A DNA stretch of 64,000 nucleotides from Owenia fusiformis (Eukaryota; Annelida; Polychaeta; Sabellida; Oweniidae). The stretch lies in assembly GCA_903813345.2 (NCBI GenBank), contig CAIIXF020000011.1, forward strand, positions 18,585,754 through 18,649,753. Direction: 5' to 3'. This document shows, piece by piece, positions 46,806 through 59,500 of the stretch (the first letter of the stretch is position 1; each line of letters opens with the position of its first letter). The notes below the pieces were generated by a model. The model was not told the DNA's origin, ran no database searches, and worked only from the letters and a program-made list of their open reading frames with translations. The translations under genes and the position numbers were made by a program.

Positions 46806-47911
46806 TTGACTCATGGTCAACAAGGTACGGGTAAAACTCCTTTTAGTATTTCACAAAATAATGAAATATAAACAATTTACACATTTCTGAAATGCTGTAT
46901 CTTTAGTGATTCCTTCGACCTGGAAAGTGGTTTGTTATGTTAAAACTTAAAATAATATCTAAACAAATCTGTTTAGTGTATAAAAACAATAAAAGTTAAT
47001 ATGTTTAATATCAAATATTATAAGACATATGAATATAACCTAAAATAAGAAATCTTGTTCTCGTATTCCATTTTAAAATTGGTTGAATGATTTTGGCACA
47101 GTAGAAATGATGGTCATGATTAAATATTATATGTAATATGCCCTGATGCTGTAACATCAATGGTCCTTTATAATCAGGTATGACTGAAATACTGGACAAG
47201 ATCTTATAAGGTTATACAGTTTCGAAATAACGTATGTTCCATATTACTACCCCAAATCTCCATTGTGTAAGTTTATGAGTCATTATCCCTCATAGTTTAT
47301 TATGGCAAATGCCTATCCTTGTCTAGAATATGTCATTTTATCAATTTTATAAACAAGTATACAATTACACGCCCCCCCCTCCCACACCAAAACTCCATTT
47401 TCTTTATCAAATCTTTCTACCTCTATCTGTTATGATTCTCTGTCAGGCTTCCCCAATTTTCCATAATGTCAAGTAAACATCTAAATAGGATAGTTCTAGC
47501 TATTGCTGTTGTTTTGAAATGTTGACTTTTCTTGGGGAAATATTGTTTCAATTCTGACAGAAGTTTTTAGCCAATAGCCTATCATTCAATTTATCAATAT
47601 CCAAACGCAGGGTTTCAGAAAGTATGCATTTTGTTTGTGCCTGTATTTTCATCATGTGTACTTATTAAGACAGCTATATTTAAACGTAAATACATTAAAA
47701 CATGATCTTATCAGAATCTTATTCTACAAAACGGGTGTTCATGGAAGTAGCACTAATTATTGCATCATTGCTATAAATCGTGTGATTTGATTGGCTAATT
47801 CAGAACCATGTGACTAAAAATACCAGCGTATTTCACAGCTCACTGAATTATTTCCATATTTAAAAGACGTATTGTCCAGCGTATTGCCCCCCTGGGGATT
47901 CTGACAACTGC

Positions 47912-47990
47912 ACTTTCAATGATTTTTGCAACATGTATTACCATCGCCCTACGGGCTGCGGGCAATACATATTGCAAAAATCATTGAAAG
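47912..47990. repeat. Strong small hairpin
   Basis: 'ctttcaatgatttttgcaa' plus 'catgtatt' is mirrored by 'aatacatattgcaaaaatca' plus 'ttgaaag', with a GC-rich 24-base loop (accatcgccctacgggctgc plus gggc). An outer 'tattgccccc / ggagggcaata' pair suggests a small fold-back element. Confidence 0.75.
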
Positions 47991-50388
47991 ATGAACAGGT
48001 ATTGCCCTCCATAGAATGAAATATTTGCTTAACATTTCTTACTGTTTCGGGCTTAATATCAATTTTGTTATAAACTGAACAAAGCGGCACCTTTAACATG
48101 CAGCTAATTCTCCCATCTAACCAAGCGAGCCTCTTTTAATATATCGAAATTTAAAAATTGCCTCTGATTTGTTCAATCAAATCTAAAATGGTAATACCTT
48201 TTTACTGCTTCGAACTTCCTTATATTTTATACCATTGGGGTAGGATATTTGTCTCTTTCAATTAATGCTTTCACCAGAAACATGGATATCACTAATTTTG
48301 ATTCATATTTAAAATGGTGTGCATGAATAGACCTGTGTATTTTATACCAAATAGAGACACATCCCTGGAGAGTTCTAAATCTCTATATGTTAACAGCCTA
48401 GTTCCCACATCCCTTGTTGACTTTGCTTCCATATTTCCTGTGAAGCCGTGGAACAGTTCTCTTGTTCTTCACAATTTTACATTTTAATGTAACTCAATGA
48501 ATAAGGCCAATTCATATCACTGGCTTCCCTAGGTCATTTGAATTCCTTGCAATTTTTAAATCAGCAATAAAGAATAATGGGTTAAATTATCAAATAATGA
48601 AAAAGTTGCAAATTATGAGATTTGTTATATAGCTTCGAAATCTTGCTGAAGTGTAGTTAACTATAGGTTAACAGGCTAAATTCTCATTGAGATAATTTTA
48701 AAGAATCTTAAACATTGACTTATTGTTTCAGTGGTCCTATTGAAGTTCATGTGTACACAATCTGAACAACATCCAGTTTCAAACACTTCTGATTATCATC
48801 AAGTTTCAAACACAATCTGAACATCATCAAATTCAATGCAAATGCAGTTTTACTTTAATCCAACAGAACGAATCAATAGACTAAGTGACACATGTCAAGT
48901 CAATGGTAAATACTTGTATCTAGCCCAACTAGCACAAGTGCTGCCATCTACCGACTAGTATCAATCCATCTATCCATATACATAGCACCTAATGAGGTCA
49001 CGACTTCAAGTAAAGCTTTTTCCCTTGTAAAAAATAAGTTAAACAGAAAAGTTAGTTTGACACCATTGGTGATGCCCACCTTGTATGGTATAGGGATAAA
49101 AGGAAAGTTCATGATAACACTTACATAAAATAATTTAAGTATCTAATAATGATAATGAACATATTACAATGTTACACAATGTTAGTAAATGATAATTAAA
49201 TGTCAATTATTGTTAGTGTAATATGTATTTTTTGCTTAATGCTGCAACAATTACACAAGTTCCAAAAAGTGCCACGCCCACTTTTCCCTAAAAGTATATT
49301 ATTGATTTATTGGAGCATTATATCAACTTTTTAGTGCTTTAGTGTGAATATATACATATTTATACAACTTTTGACAAAGTTGCAACCACAAAATCCAAAC
49401 AAATTTGCAAATATTTCACTTTGAGGGCTAAGGGACATATTTTGGAGGAGGTCAAATTGAGAAGATTTTGAGATATAAATACTGTTTCCATGGTAACCAT
49501 ATAAGTTAGAGATTGGACATTTCTGGCACTGACTAACCATGGTATGCTCTGCCTACTATAAAACTATGAATATATGACATGCATTAGTATTCTTTTTATC
49601 AGGTGGTATTAAAGTACCCCAAAGGTTTTCTTAGGGTGGGGGTATGAATTGGCCTGAGGGCTGTCTGCCACCCCTACATGAAGTCCAACTACCCAGAAAG
49701 TGCCTAGCATAATCATACAGACTGTTTGAAATATGTTGGAATGTGTGACCTTCCATGAAAAATGGAAGTTGCAATTATCAGAGTAGTCCACAGTCTATTA
49801 CAGTGTATAGCCTAGGAATCTGATTTGGGCTTGCCCTAATCAAACTGCAATTGACTTTGAAACTAGATGAGTAGGTCTAGTACTGTTAGGTGCATTACAC
49901 CTGGGTCTTTACTAAATTTCTTCCTGATTTGTAGGGTAGAGCCTGGTCTCAGAAATATTGACCCTCCACTGACAGCTTTTCAAAATATCCCCATTTCAAC
50001 TGAATGAACTCACTAGGTCCCTGCTGAGCCTGAACTCCTAAGTAATAAATCTCTGAGCAAGACAAATTTATATAAAAGATACAGTACATGTGTATCTACT
50101 ACTACATACAAAGTAGAGGAAAAACCTACTTCCTGTTTTCAAATCAGTTCTGTCAAATGGCCAACTCCATAAATTCAATCGAAATATTTATCAAAATCAA
50201 AATATCAAAGTCAATAGTATCATTATTTTGGTCACCAAGTTCATTACGGATGCAGCCTCAATCGAATAATATCAAAATGTATTATCTACAATGTTTCTAA
50301 GATCATATTATTTTTCATTTTCTTAAATTTCCACTCCATAGTTTGATATTTATTTACATCCGGGCACCTGCTGGTTTCCATCAACAAT

Positions 50389-50406
50389 ATGGCGGACATG
50401 GATTAG
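50389..50406 (+). promoter_or_regulatory. Short upstream open reading frame before the dynein start
   Basis: ATGGCGGACATGGATTAG encodes five residues and stops 109 bases before the dynein ATG at 50516. It matters only if transcription starts upstream of it. It could lower translation of the main frame. Confidence 0.45.
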
Positions 50407-50515
50407 CGCGAAGATTTTAAATTTCAAGTACTAAATGTTAAATTACGGAATAAAGAGGCCACATATTGGCTTTTTACAAGTACATATTATTAAGTAATAC
50501 TTATAGATAGTCAAC

Positions 50516-53500
50516 ATGGATGAAAGACATTGGTGGATAGCTGGAAAAATCCAGGAAACGTTTCACATTGGAGGTTTTGATAACCCCACTCTCCTGGAAG
50601 ATTTTATGTGTGAAGAAGAAACTCTTGATATGATAAATCAGTTCTTAAATGAAGGCGGACCATGTCGATTATTTTTCTACACTGAAAAACCTGAATCTGG
50701 ACAACTTTCCACAAGAGAGCTTCATTGCATTGATTCTCTTGCATCAATGAAATCGGTGGATTTGGAGAACATTTCTGTGTTGTACTTTTTGCGTCATTCA
50801 GTAGACAGAGAAGTAGACCCACTTCATATGGAGAGAGATGTATTTTGTGGTGAGCTGAAAAACAATACAATTGAGAACCTGACATCGATGTTGTCTGACA
50901 TATTTATACCTGCACTAAAGAATCAAAAAGACTGGGGACAATGCACAAGTGATAGTCAGATGCAGCTTATGTATAATATGGAGAAATTCCAGTCATCCTT
51001 ACAAGAAACAAATGCAAATGCTCATGCACACAAACAGTTGGTAAGTTCATTAAATGACCAGTTTTTCTAACAGAATTGTAAGTGGTCCTCGATGAAATAA
51101 TAAATTGATTTATTTCAACCTCTGCCATGTATTTACATGTAATCATTGGCTTTCAAGAGAAAGCCAATGATTGAACCCTTCTAGAAATGCCACTTGAAAA
51201 TAATTTTTGATCAAATTTTAGAATGTACTGTCAAAAGCGTTACTACTTTGCATCTCTATATTGGTCATCAAAATATGGTCAGATGGAATTGGAAGGCTTA
51301 TGCAACTTGTACTGTTATTGTCTAAATGTTATAACTTCTTGCTTGCTGAAAAAATATTAAATTATTTTGTTACAGATGCTAAAACAGCCTGAAAATATTG
51401 TAAATAATGATTTCAAACAGCATCGCTTGGCTGCATTAGATACTCAAATTATATCTGAGTATGAAGGTCTTCTATCTGATTGGATTTCTACCATAGAAGC
51501 TGTCTTGATGGATACATCAGATGAAAGGTAAAGCATGTTTAAAACTTCTCCTTCTAATGTTTTAAATGATTTGATTTTATAAGTTGTGCCAGAATCTCAC
51601 AATGTATCACCTTGTCAACTGCTAAATCCAATAACCTTCTATGCACTCTGCATAAAGTTCAGAGAATTGAATAAGTTTATCTAATCACACTGCTTCTCTG
51701 CCCATCTGAGTTTGTACACGCTTTAAAGGGCGAAACATCGAAGATTGGAAGTGTGCCAATGAGACTTTAGCAGCTAATCTAATCACAAAAGCTTGTAGCC
51801 AAAGAGCCACTGTATGCAGCAGCGATTCTTGATCATTTTTAACTTACATGAGGTTTTTGAGGCTATATATAACTACATATATTTGTTCTTAATTTTCTGT
51901 AGATTCATGGATCCAAATGCAGGGCCATTGTCAGAGCTTGATAGGTGGCGTCGAAGACAGCGCCTCCTTACCAGTATTACAGAACAACTTAAATCAAAAG
52001 AATGCAAGGCTGTTATAGGTGTCCTTATCACTGCAAAGTCTAGATTGCTCAAGAAATGGAAAACAATAGATGCAGGGTAGGTCACTGTAAACCTTATTGC
52101 CACAGTAAAGGATATAAAATTTTACACTCGTTCAAAAGAAATAAGTAACTTCAGAAAACTGAACTATTTGTATATTATCTTTGATAGATTATGATAAGAT
52201 ATATCGTTACATCCTGTGAAAATAAAACAATGGCTTATTATTTTAGGATAACAGATGCAATGAATGAAACCAAGGATAAAGTGAAGTACATGGAATCACT
52301 GAAGCGTCATTTAGATCAACTCTATCAGGGGGCAACACCGAGCTCTATAATGTCAGTGGCGCTACCTGGCCTCACCAACAGTGTCAAACAGATGGACTCC
52401 ATATCTAGGTTCTATGCAAGGGGAGGCTTTCTTGGACTTCTCTTTACTAAGGTAAGATTCTAGCTACAGTGCTTAATTTTAATCTCTTGACTACCTGGAT
52501 TGATGAGATTTTTCGTCCCCTCAGAAGTGACCTTGAAACCCAGAGTTACGAGAAATCTGTCACAAAATTTTTCACTAAAATTGCTCTTATTTGAACAATT
52601 TTCATCCAATTTACACAAAAAATGTTTTAAAATGTGTAGAAATGATCTCTGCCATCTAGTTTTACTAAGTTGAGCATCTTAAGTTGTAAAGGTATGTAGT
52701 AAAATGCCAAAAGGTGGCAAAATGAAAAATTCTCTGCTTTCAAACGATTTTAGAGCCTGGGATTCAAAGGGTTAACTATTATATATTGACTGAAAAATAG
52801 AAAAACCTTGTGACAATTATAACTGGGCACAATAGTTGGTTACTTCAATACATATGATACCTACATGGGAATAATATCTTCTACCCCACCTTTTTCATTT
52901 GCCATGTCTAAATGGGCCATAAAATAGAAAAGTACCCATATTTGCAAGTGCATGTATCTAATTTCTTTGTTCATATTTAGATCACAAATCAGCTAGTGCT
53001 GGTGTGCAAGGATTATGTGAAAGATGCTACCATCAACACAGATGATGAGGACCATCTCTGGGAGAAGGTTGATGAAGAGATTGAGTCAAGGGATGCCCTA
53101 CAGAACATTGATCCTCATCACAGACACATGCGCTTCCAAGTGGAAAATAAACTCAAGGTATATCAGGATATTTTAGTTCACAGTCTTTACCTGTTTTCTC
53201 AATTTATTTAACATGGCTAGAGGAAGGAGTGGCAGATTAATGCATAGACTTCAAGTCAAAAGACTAGTTGAATCCTGCTTGATATTAACATACACATCTT
53301 TTGAAATTATGTCAATTTTTCCAACTATCAGTCACATTTTCAAGAAACATGAAAATAATACCAGGTTAGACTCCTACTATCTACTCTGTGACCCTCTTAT
53401 ACTGGTGTTACTCGGTGAACTACTGAAAGCAATATTTAGAAAATACCAAATTACTTTAAGGGTGGAAAGAAAAAGAGTAAGGACAGTAAAACTGAGGAAA

Positions 53501-56500
53501 CATTATATCAACGCCTTCGTGCCTGTCTTACACTACAGACAACATACAGAGACATGCTACGCTCAATGAGAGACTCCCTTGGTGCCACCAATATGTTGTC
53601 ACACTTCCACTCAATGAGCAGCCTTGTCCCCAGTGTACAAGGGTGAGTATTTATGAAGTTAATTAAAGCAGAACTAATGGTTTGCTCAATGTTCATCTCA
53701 ATATGCCGCTTTATGTGTAATGGAGGAATTAAATTTTTAAAATGTATAAGTTTAAGTGATTATATTGAAAGAATGATATCAATTGACCCACTGACATAGT
53801 TGATGGAGAATTTTGCATCAAGGTCACCGGAAGTGTGATGTCATATCGACGCTGGTCGCCATATTGTAACTCAAGGAAGATGGTAAAACATGCCCAACAA
53901 CATATTCTGACAAACTCAATAATTGACCAACTCGCTTTATTTAAACATATTCATTTATTCCAGACACAATTCAAATAGTTATGAGAGTGTTTCAATATAT
54001 GCTAACACCCCTGCTTTATATATTGAACTAACCTAATGTACTATATGCTAGGTATCTTTACCTGTTTGAATCACTTATGACTTATTACTTATTGCTCTTA
54101 AGTACATCTTCTTAAGATGCTTGAATAAAGTTTATTCTCTAATAAACTTACTGACTATAGCGTTAAGTATCAATTACCAGTCGACAATGAACAGTATTGA
54201 AACATGGTGGCAGCATAATGGACTCTTATTGCTATATTATTATATTTTCTTAAGTTGAACTAAGAAGCTAAAGTGTATGATGATGAACTCTCAAAAATTA
54301 AAACCCCCAATAATAGCATTTTCAATTCACAATTTCATGTCACTGTTTCTAACAAGTCACCTCATTCTTTCTTTTCATATTTTTTGTCAAGTCAAAATCG
54401 GTGTTTAAAACCTGGTTTCTTTACAAGCTATGCTTATGTAATTATCAAATAACATGAAAAATGTTAAACCTTACATCCTACATTGATTTGACGTGAAATA
54501 GTGATCATTGACATAATTTTTGTGCTGTTGTGTAGTTCCTAATTTTGCCAGTTTTCTTTTTTCTCAAAGTCAAACTTGATCCCCGATCCCTATCGATGTG
54601 ACGTCACTCATTATTAATTATGCACGCATGCGCAGTACAATAAAGAAGGCAATATTGCGACTTAAACAATTCTGAGCCAGAGTGGAGGTCTCCAAATTGA
54701 AATGAATGTTTGTTTATGCATCTATCGAGGACATATGTAACCCAACCAATTTTTTCAATAATAAACTTAATATTTTAATGAATTATACTTATTTTGTGAG
54801 CTTACTTCCCCTTTAAACAGCCTGTCCATATAAGAAAACATTGAGTTTCTTAAAGGGTGGCTTATTTTTGATGTGTGACCCCAAAACATAGTTTTTCAGA
54901 ATGCACAATGAGTTGGACATTTTTTGAATGGCTTTTGGAAATTAAGATGTGACATATCAAATCTTGATGACAAATTTTCTTTGGTATGATAATGAAACAT
55001 CTTAATAGTTGGGTTTTCTTGGTCATTTTAAGATTTTGTTCTGAAAGCATGCACACCTTCCACTCTCTTTTGAGTCAAGGAATCCTCATTAAAATAAAAT
55101 GGTAAAAATATAATTTTATGAAAACTTGTTTGTGGGGATTTGCTACTCCTCTTTTCTAGTCTTGAAAGTCTTCAAAAACATTGATTTCCTGGGTTTATTA
55201 ACTTATGAGCAATGAATGATATAACCTGCAGGCCCGTAGCCAGGGGGGTTCGCAGGGTTCGGGCGAACCCCCCCCCCCTGGCCAAAATTCTTTCAAAATC
55301 ATGCAGTTTTTCACCATTTTGAGCACTTCTCTTGTGGTTTTAGTCATATTTGGGCCAAAATTGTCAAATGTGAACCCCCCCTGGAAATTTTTGAAAACTG
55401 AACCCCCCTTGGCAAATCCTGGCTACGGGCCTGACCTGAGAGTGAGAAAGTTGAGAAAAAGCCTTTATAAGAGTTATAACCAACAGCTTGCAGTTCTAGA
55501 TTTGGATTAATATCATATATCATAATAACTTGTACAACTACTATCGACTATTGAATTATTATCAATAAATGGGCAATTACTCATTCACCTACTAACTACA
55601 GCATAGAAATACCACCAGCATTTTTAATCAATTATTTGAGCCTTAGCTCTGACTGAACTTCATACAATTAACTAAACATGATGCGGAAATCTAAGATTCT
55701 TTATATGTTAATATTATTTGTGTTCTCTGGATGTCTACTGTTCGTACTAAAAGCAAATAAAAACAATACAAACTTTATTAGATCAGGTTCTCAATCTTTA
55801 GAATCAAAACTTGGAGAATCTGTTAAGAAAGTTGATAAAACTGAACAGGTTAAAGATGTCTATAGAGATTGGATTGATAAAAGAAACAATGAAGAAGATG
55901 AAATAAACATTAAAGAAGATGAAGTAAATATTAAAGAAGATGAAGTAAACATTAAAGAAGATCAAACAAAAATTGAGGAAGTTGAAACAAACATAGAAAA
56001 GGATCGAATAAATATTGAAGATGGAACAAACATTAAAGAAGATCAAATAAACCTTAAAGAAGATGAAACAAACATTATAGCAGATCAAACAAATATTGAA
56101 GGAGATCATGAAGTCAATGAAGAAGATCAAATGGACATTGAAGGAATGAATAGAAAAAATGAAGATATTAATAAAAACAAAAATGGAAAGAGAGGTGATG
56201 ACAATAAAGAAAACATAATAGATAACAATCCTGAAAAAGTTATAAGACCTGGTGTTATATCTAATGTTAAAGAAGATAAGGGACATGAATTAAAAGGTGA
56301 CACACAGAATGACAGTCCTCAAAATTTAAAGGAACCAAAAGCGAATTCTGATGAAGACATGTCAACCATATTGAAAAAGGCACCATATGCTAAAATGGAT
56401 CTTGGAGATGTTGTGAATAAACCAAAGGACGGACATAATCATGTGTTCTTTTTGAAGACTCATAAAACAGGAAGTTCGACGGTTCAGGGAATTGTAATGA

Positions 56501-59500
56501 GATATGGCGATAAAAGGAACTTGACTTTTGCTTTACCACGGACCCAAGGTAGTGCCATAGCATACCCTAGGTTATTTTCAAAACAATTTGTTCAGCCGTT
56601 GAAAAATGTTTCCAAGTTTGATATTCTTTGTAACCACTTAAGGTATCACTCTAGCGTACATAATATTCTGCATAAAGACACTATTAACTTTGCCATTCTT
56701 CGAAACCCTGTTGGACAATTTACGTCATCTTTTTTCTATAGACGTCTCGGAGAAGTTTGTTACAACATGTCAAGTAATGTAAAAAATTCACTTGGTGAAT
56801 TTCTAAATAATGTATCCTCTTATACAAAAATGTTCCCAAAGTGCAAAAAGCCAGGGATTACGAACATGCAGCTATTTGACTTAGGAATGGAGGAAAATAT
56901 GACCAATAATAAAGATGCTATTTTACTTAAAATCCAAGAAATTGAAAGGAACTTTCATTTTGTACTTATATCAGACTATATGAAAGAAAGTTTGATTTTG
57001 ATGAAAGATATTCTTGGATGGAGTATTGATGATATCGCATTTTTCGATAAAAATGTTCGTTTAGATCGAAAAAATGATGAGTTAACAGAATTACAATTGA
57101 AAAATCTTCAATCGTGGAATCATGGAGATTTCTTGTTGTATGAGCACTTTAACAAAACATTTTGGAAAAAGGTTCATGATTATGGGTATGAGCGTTTACA
57201 GCGAGAAGTTGAAGAACTCACAAGACATAATGATGATCTTTATGAGTTTTGTGTTGCAACTGAGGGATCATCAAAAGATGCAGCTATAAAATCAAACAAT
57301 CAGTTTGGTGCAGTTTGGATGGCTGAACATGTAAATGGATTCATACTACGTGATAAAGCCAGAGGAAACAAAACTTGTGAACAGCTGGCGAGATATGAAG
57401 TGGCATATACACATTATGTGAGAGGGAAAATGAAAAAGTTAAATTATTTATGATTATGGTTTGTCTAGGAAATTGTTTGCCACGATTTGAAGCTTCCGAA
57501 GCATTATAGGTTTAATTATCCTATCATGTGGAGGGCATTTGTTAAGTACTTCTGTTCAGAACTCAAACAGTGTCGATAATAGTTACAGTAAGATATGTAT
57601 GTTTTGATTGTAGTATACAATATATTCATAGATATATTGTATTTCCCTCAGATATACCCTGTATCAAAAACCTCCCTTTAAATAACCTCTATATATTGAA
57701 TGAGTACATAGTACAACTATTTACTAAACGTTAACAATGTTATATAAAAAAACTTTCAAAATTGTTCACATTTTTTTATCATATGGCTTGGTCAAGCTTC
57801 TCAATCATCTTTCTGTCTGTCTCTTCATCTGTAAAAATAACATCAACATATACACTACATGTTCTGACTAGATATTCAAAAATTGTAAATAATCCTTGTG
57901 GATCTCACAAACATATGGGACAATTATATGTAACAAGATGTTCATTTGAGATAAACAAACATATGGGACAATTATATGTAACAAGATGTTCATTTGAGAT
58001 AAACAAACATATGGGACAATTATATGTAACAAGATGTTCATTTGAGATAAACAAACATATGGGACAATTATATGTAACAAGATGTTCATTTGAGATAAAC
58101 AAACATATGGGACAATTATATGTAACAAGATGTTCATTTGAGATAAACAAACATATGGGACAATTATATGTAACAAGATGTTCATTTGAGATAAACAAAC
58201 ATATGGGACAATTATATGTAACAAGATGTTCATTTGAGATAAACTTTGAGATGTACCAAAATTAGCAATTTATTTATCATTATCTATGAAAGTATGGGTT
58301 TAATATTTTTGAAATACATTTCAATTCAATTTATTTATTTCATAATTCTTTATAAAATATAAAATACATGTACATGTAAATTGTGAAATTACAACAAGAA
58401 TAAAAAAATTAACAATCAAAATATTAAATACAAAATTGTTACTTTTTCATACATACATCTTCTTTAAAAGAACAACATTTTATCAAACATTTTCGCAGAG
58501 CTTCCAAATGGTTGCCATTTTATTATAAGTACCTCACCATTTGAGCAGTTCTATTGTTTAAGTTAAAATGTGCTTAACTTTCATAATAAAAATAGAAAAT
58601 GAATGAATTCAGCAAATATGATTTCCATTAATAAAAAAACTTTTCAATATTGAGAAAAATGACAAGAAATGGTATAAACATACAGTAAATCCTGTCTAAG
58701 TGGAACACCCTTGGTTCCTCTAAAAAGTGTTCTACTTGAAAGGTGATCTGCTGAAAGAGGTTCATTTAACATTTAGTCAGTTGGTCTTGGGACTCTGTAA
58801 AGTGTTCCACTCACGGATGTGTTTTATTTCTCGAGGTGTTTCACTTTACAGGTTTCACTGTACAAACTTTATTTATGCCTTATTGTCTAATACATTGAGA
58901 TGATTGATAATGCCAGTAAAAGTCAAACATCCTTTGTTGCTTTGGTTCTCTTTTGAAATTGATTATTCTAAGTGATGCAAATTAAAAAAATTACGTAGGA
59001 AACAACTGGCATGCTCAATAATGAAACCCATTTGGTGTAATTAGTGTAATTTTCATCACATGGGGTTGGGCCAAGTGTAGCCAATCAGGTGCCCCAAAAA
59101 CATGGTGTAAAGGCTCCTAAAATAAGATGAGGACTTCAAAAAGTGAGATTGAAGAGCTCTCAAAAGGAGGTACATGTAAAAGGAGCCTTATTAGTGAATT
59201 TAAAGGCGTATTGTTGGCCAGAAACTAAAGCATCCAGTTGTGGTATACGAACATGGCTAGACACCAATAAGAATCAATACTGCAGTGTCCATGTACAAAA
59301 TGATAAGTTCGACATTTAGCCAAAGTTCAACATTTATTGAATTTACTTGATTATTAGTGGTATTATTGTTTAAATAAAGGTCAAACTACCTCAATATTAT
59401 TCATCATTTTCTGACGCAGAATGGCCCATTAAATAGTTATCTATTTTAGCAGTCAAAGTTTTCATTGATGATAAAGTTATCTTGTTTTAATTATGATGTA

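Larger units (their letters stand above)
44269..49803. mobile_element. 5.5 kb element with about 0.72-0.75 kb inverted arms
   Basis: The left end, TATAGACTGCGGACTA, is matched inverted at the right as TAATAGACTGTGGACTA. Arms run about 44269-45010 and 49090-49803 and share ttcatggaaggtcacacatt, actttctgggtagttggact, tggttaccatggaaacag and agtgggcgtggcacttttt. It occupies most of the PIH1D1-dynein intergenic space. It has no transposase frame; the interior holds a core-repeat element (45590-46805) and a small hairpin. Confidence 0.82.

Noticed and set aside
50604-50885. 93-codon minus-strand frame within dynein exon 1
   Set aside because: Antisense shadow of the coding exon.
55804-56286. 160-codon minus-strand frame rich in Phe and Ile
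   Set aside because: Antisense shadow of the Glu/Lys/Asn-rich sulfotransferase stem.
57908-58245. CRISPR-like array
   Set aside because: Units are contiguous identical tandem copies with no variable spacers, in a eukaryotic genome.
57762-58265. 167-codon plus-strand frame and 121- and 97-codon minus-strand frames over the 48 bp repeats
   Set aside because: They are by-products of a stop-free minisatellite whose unit length is a multiple of three; same length logic on both strands, no family resemblance, no splice context.
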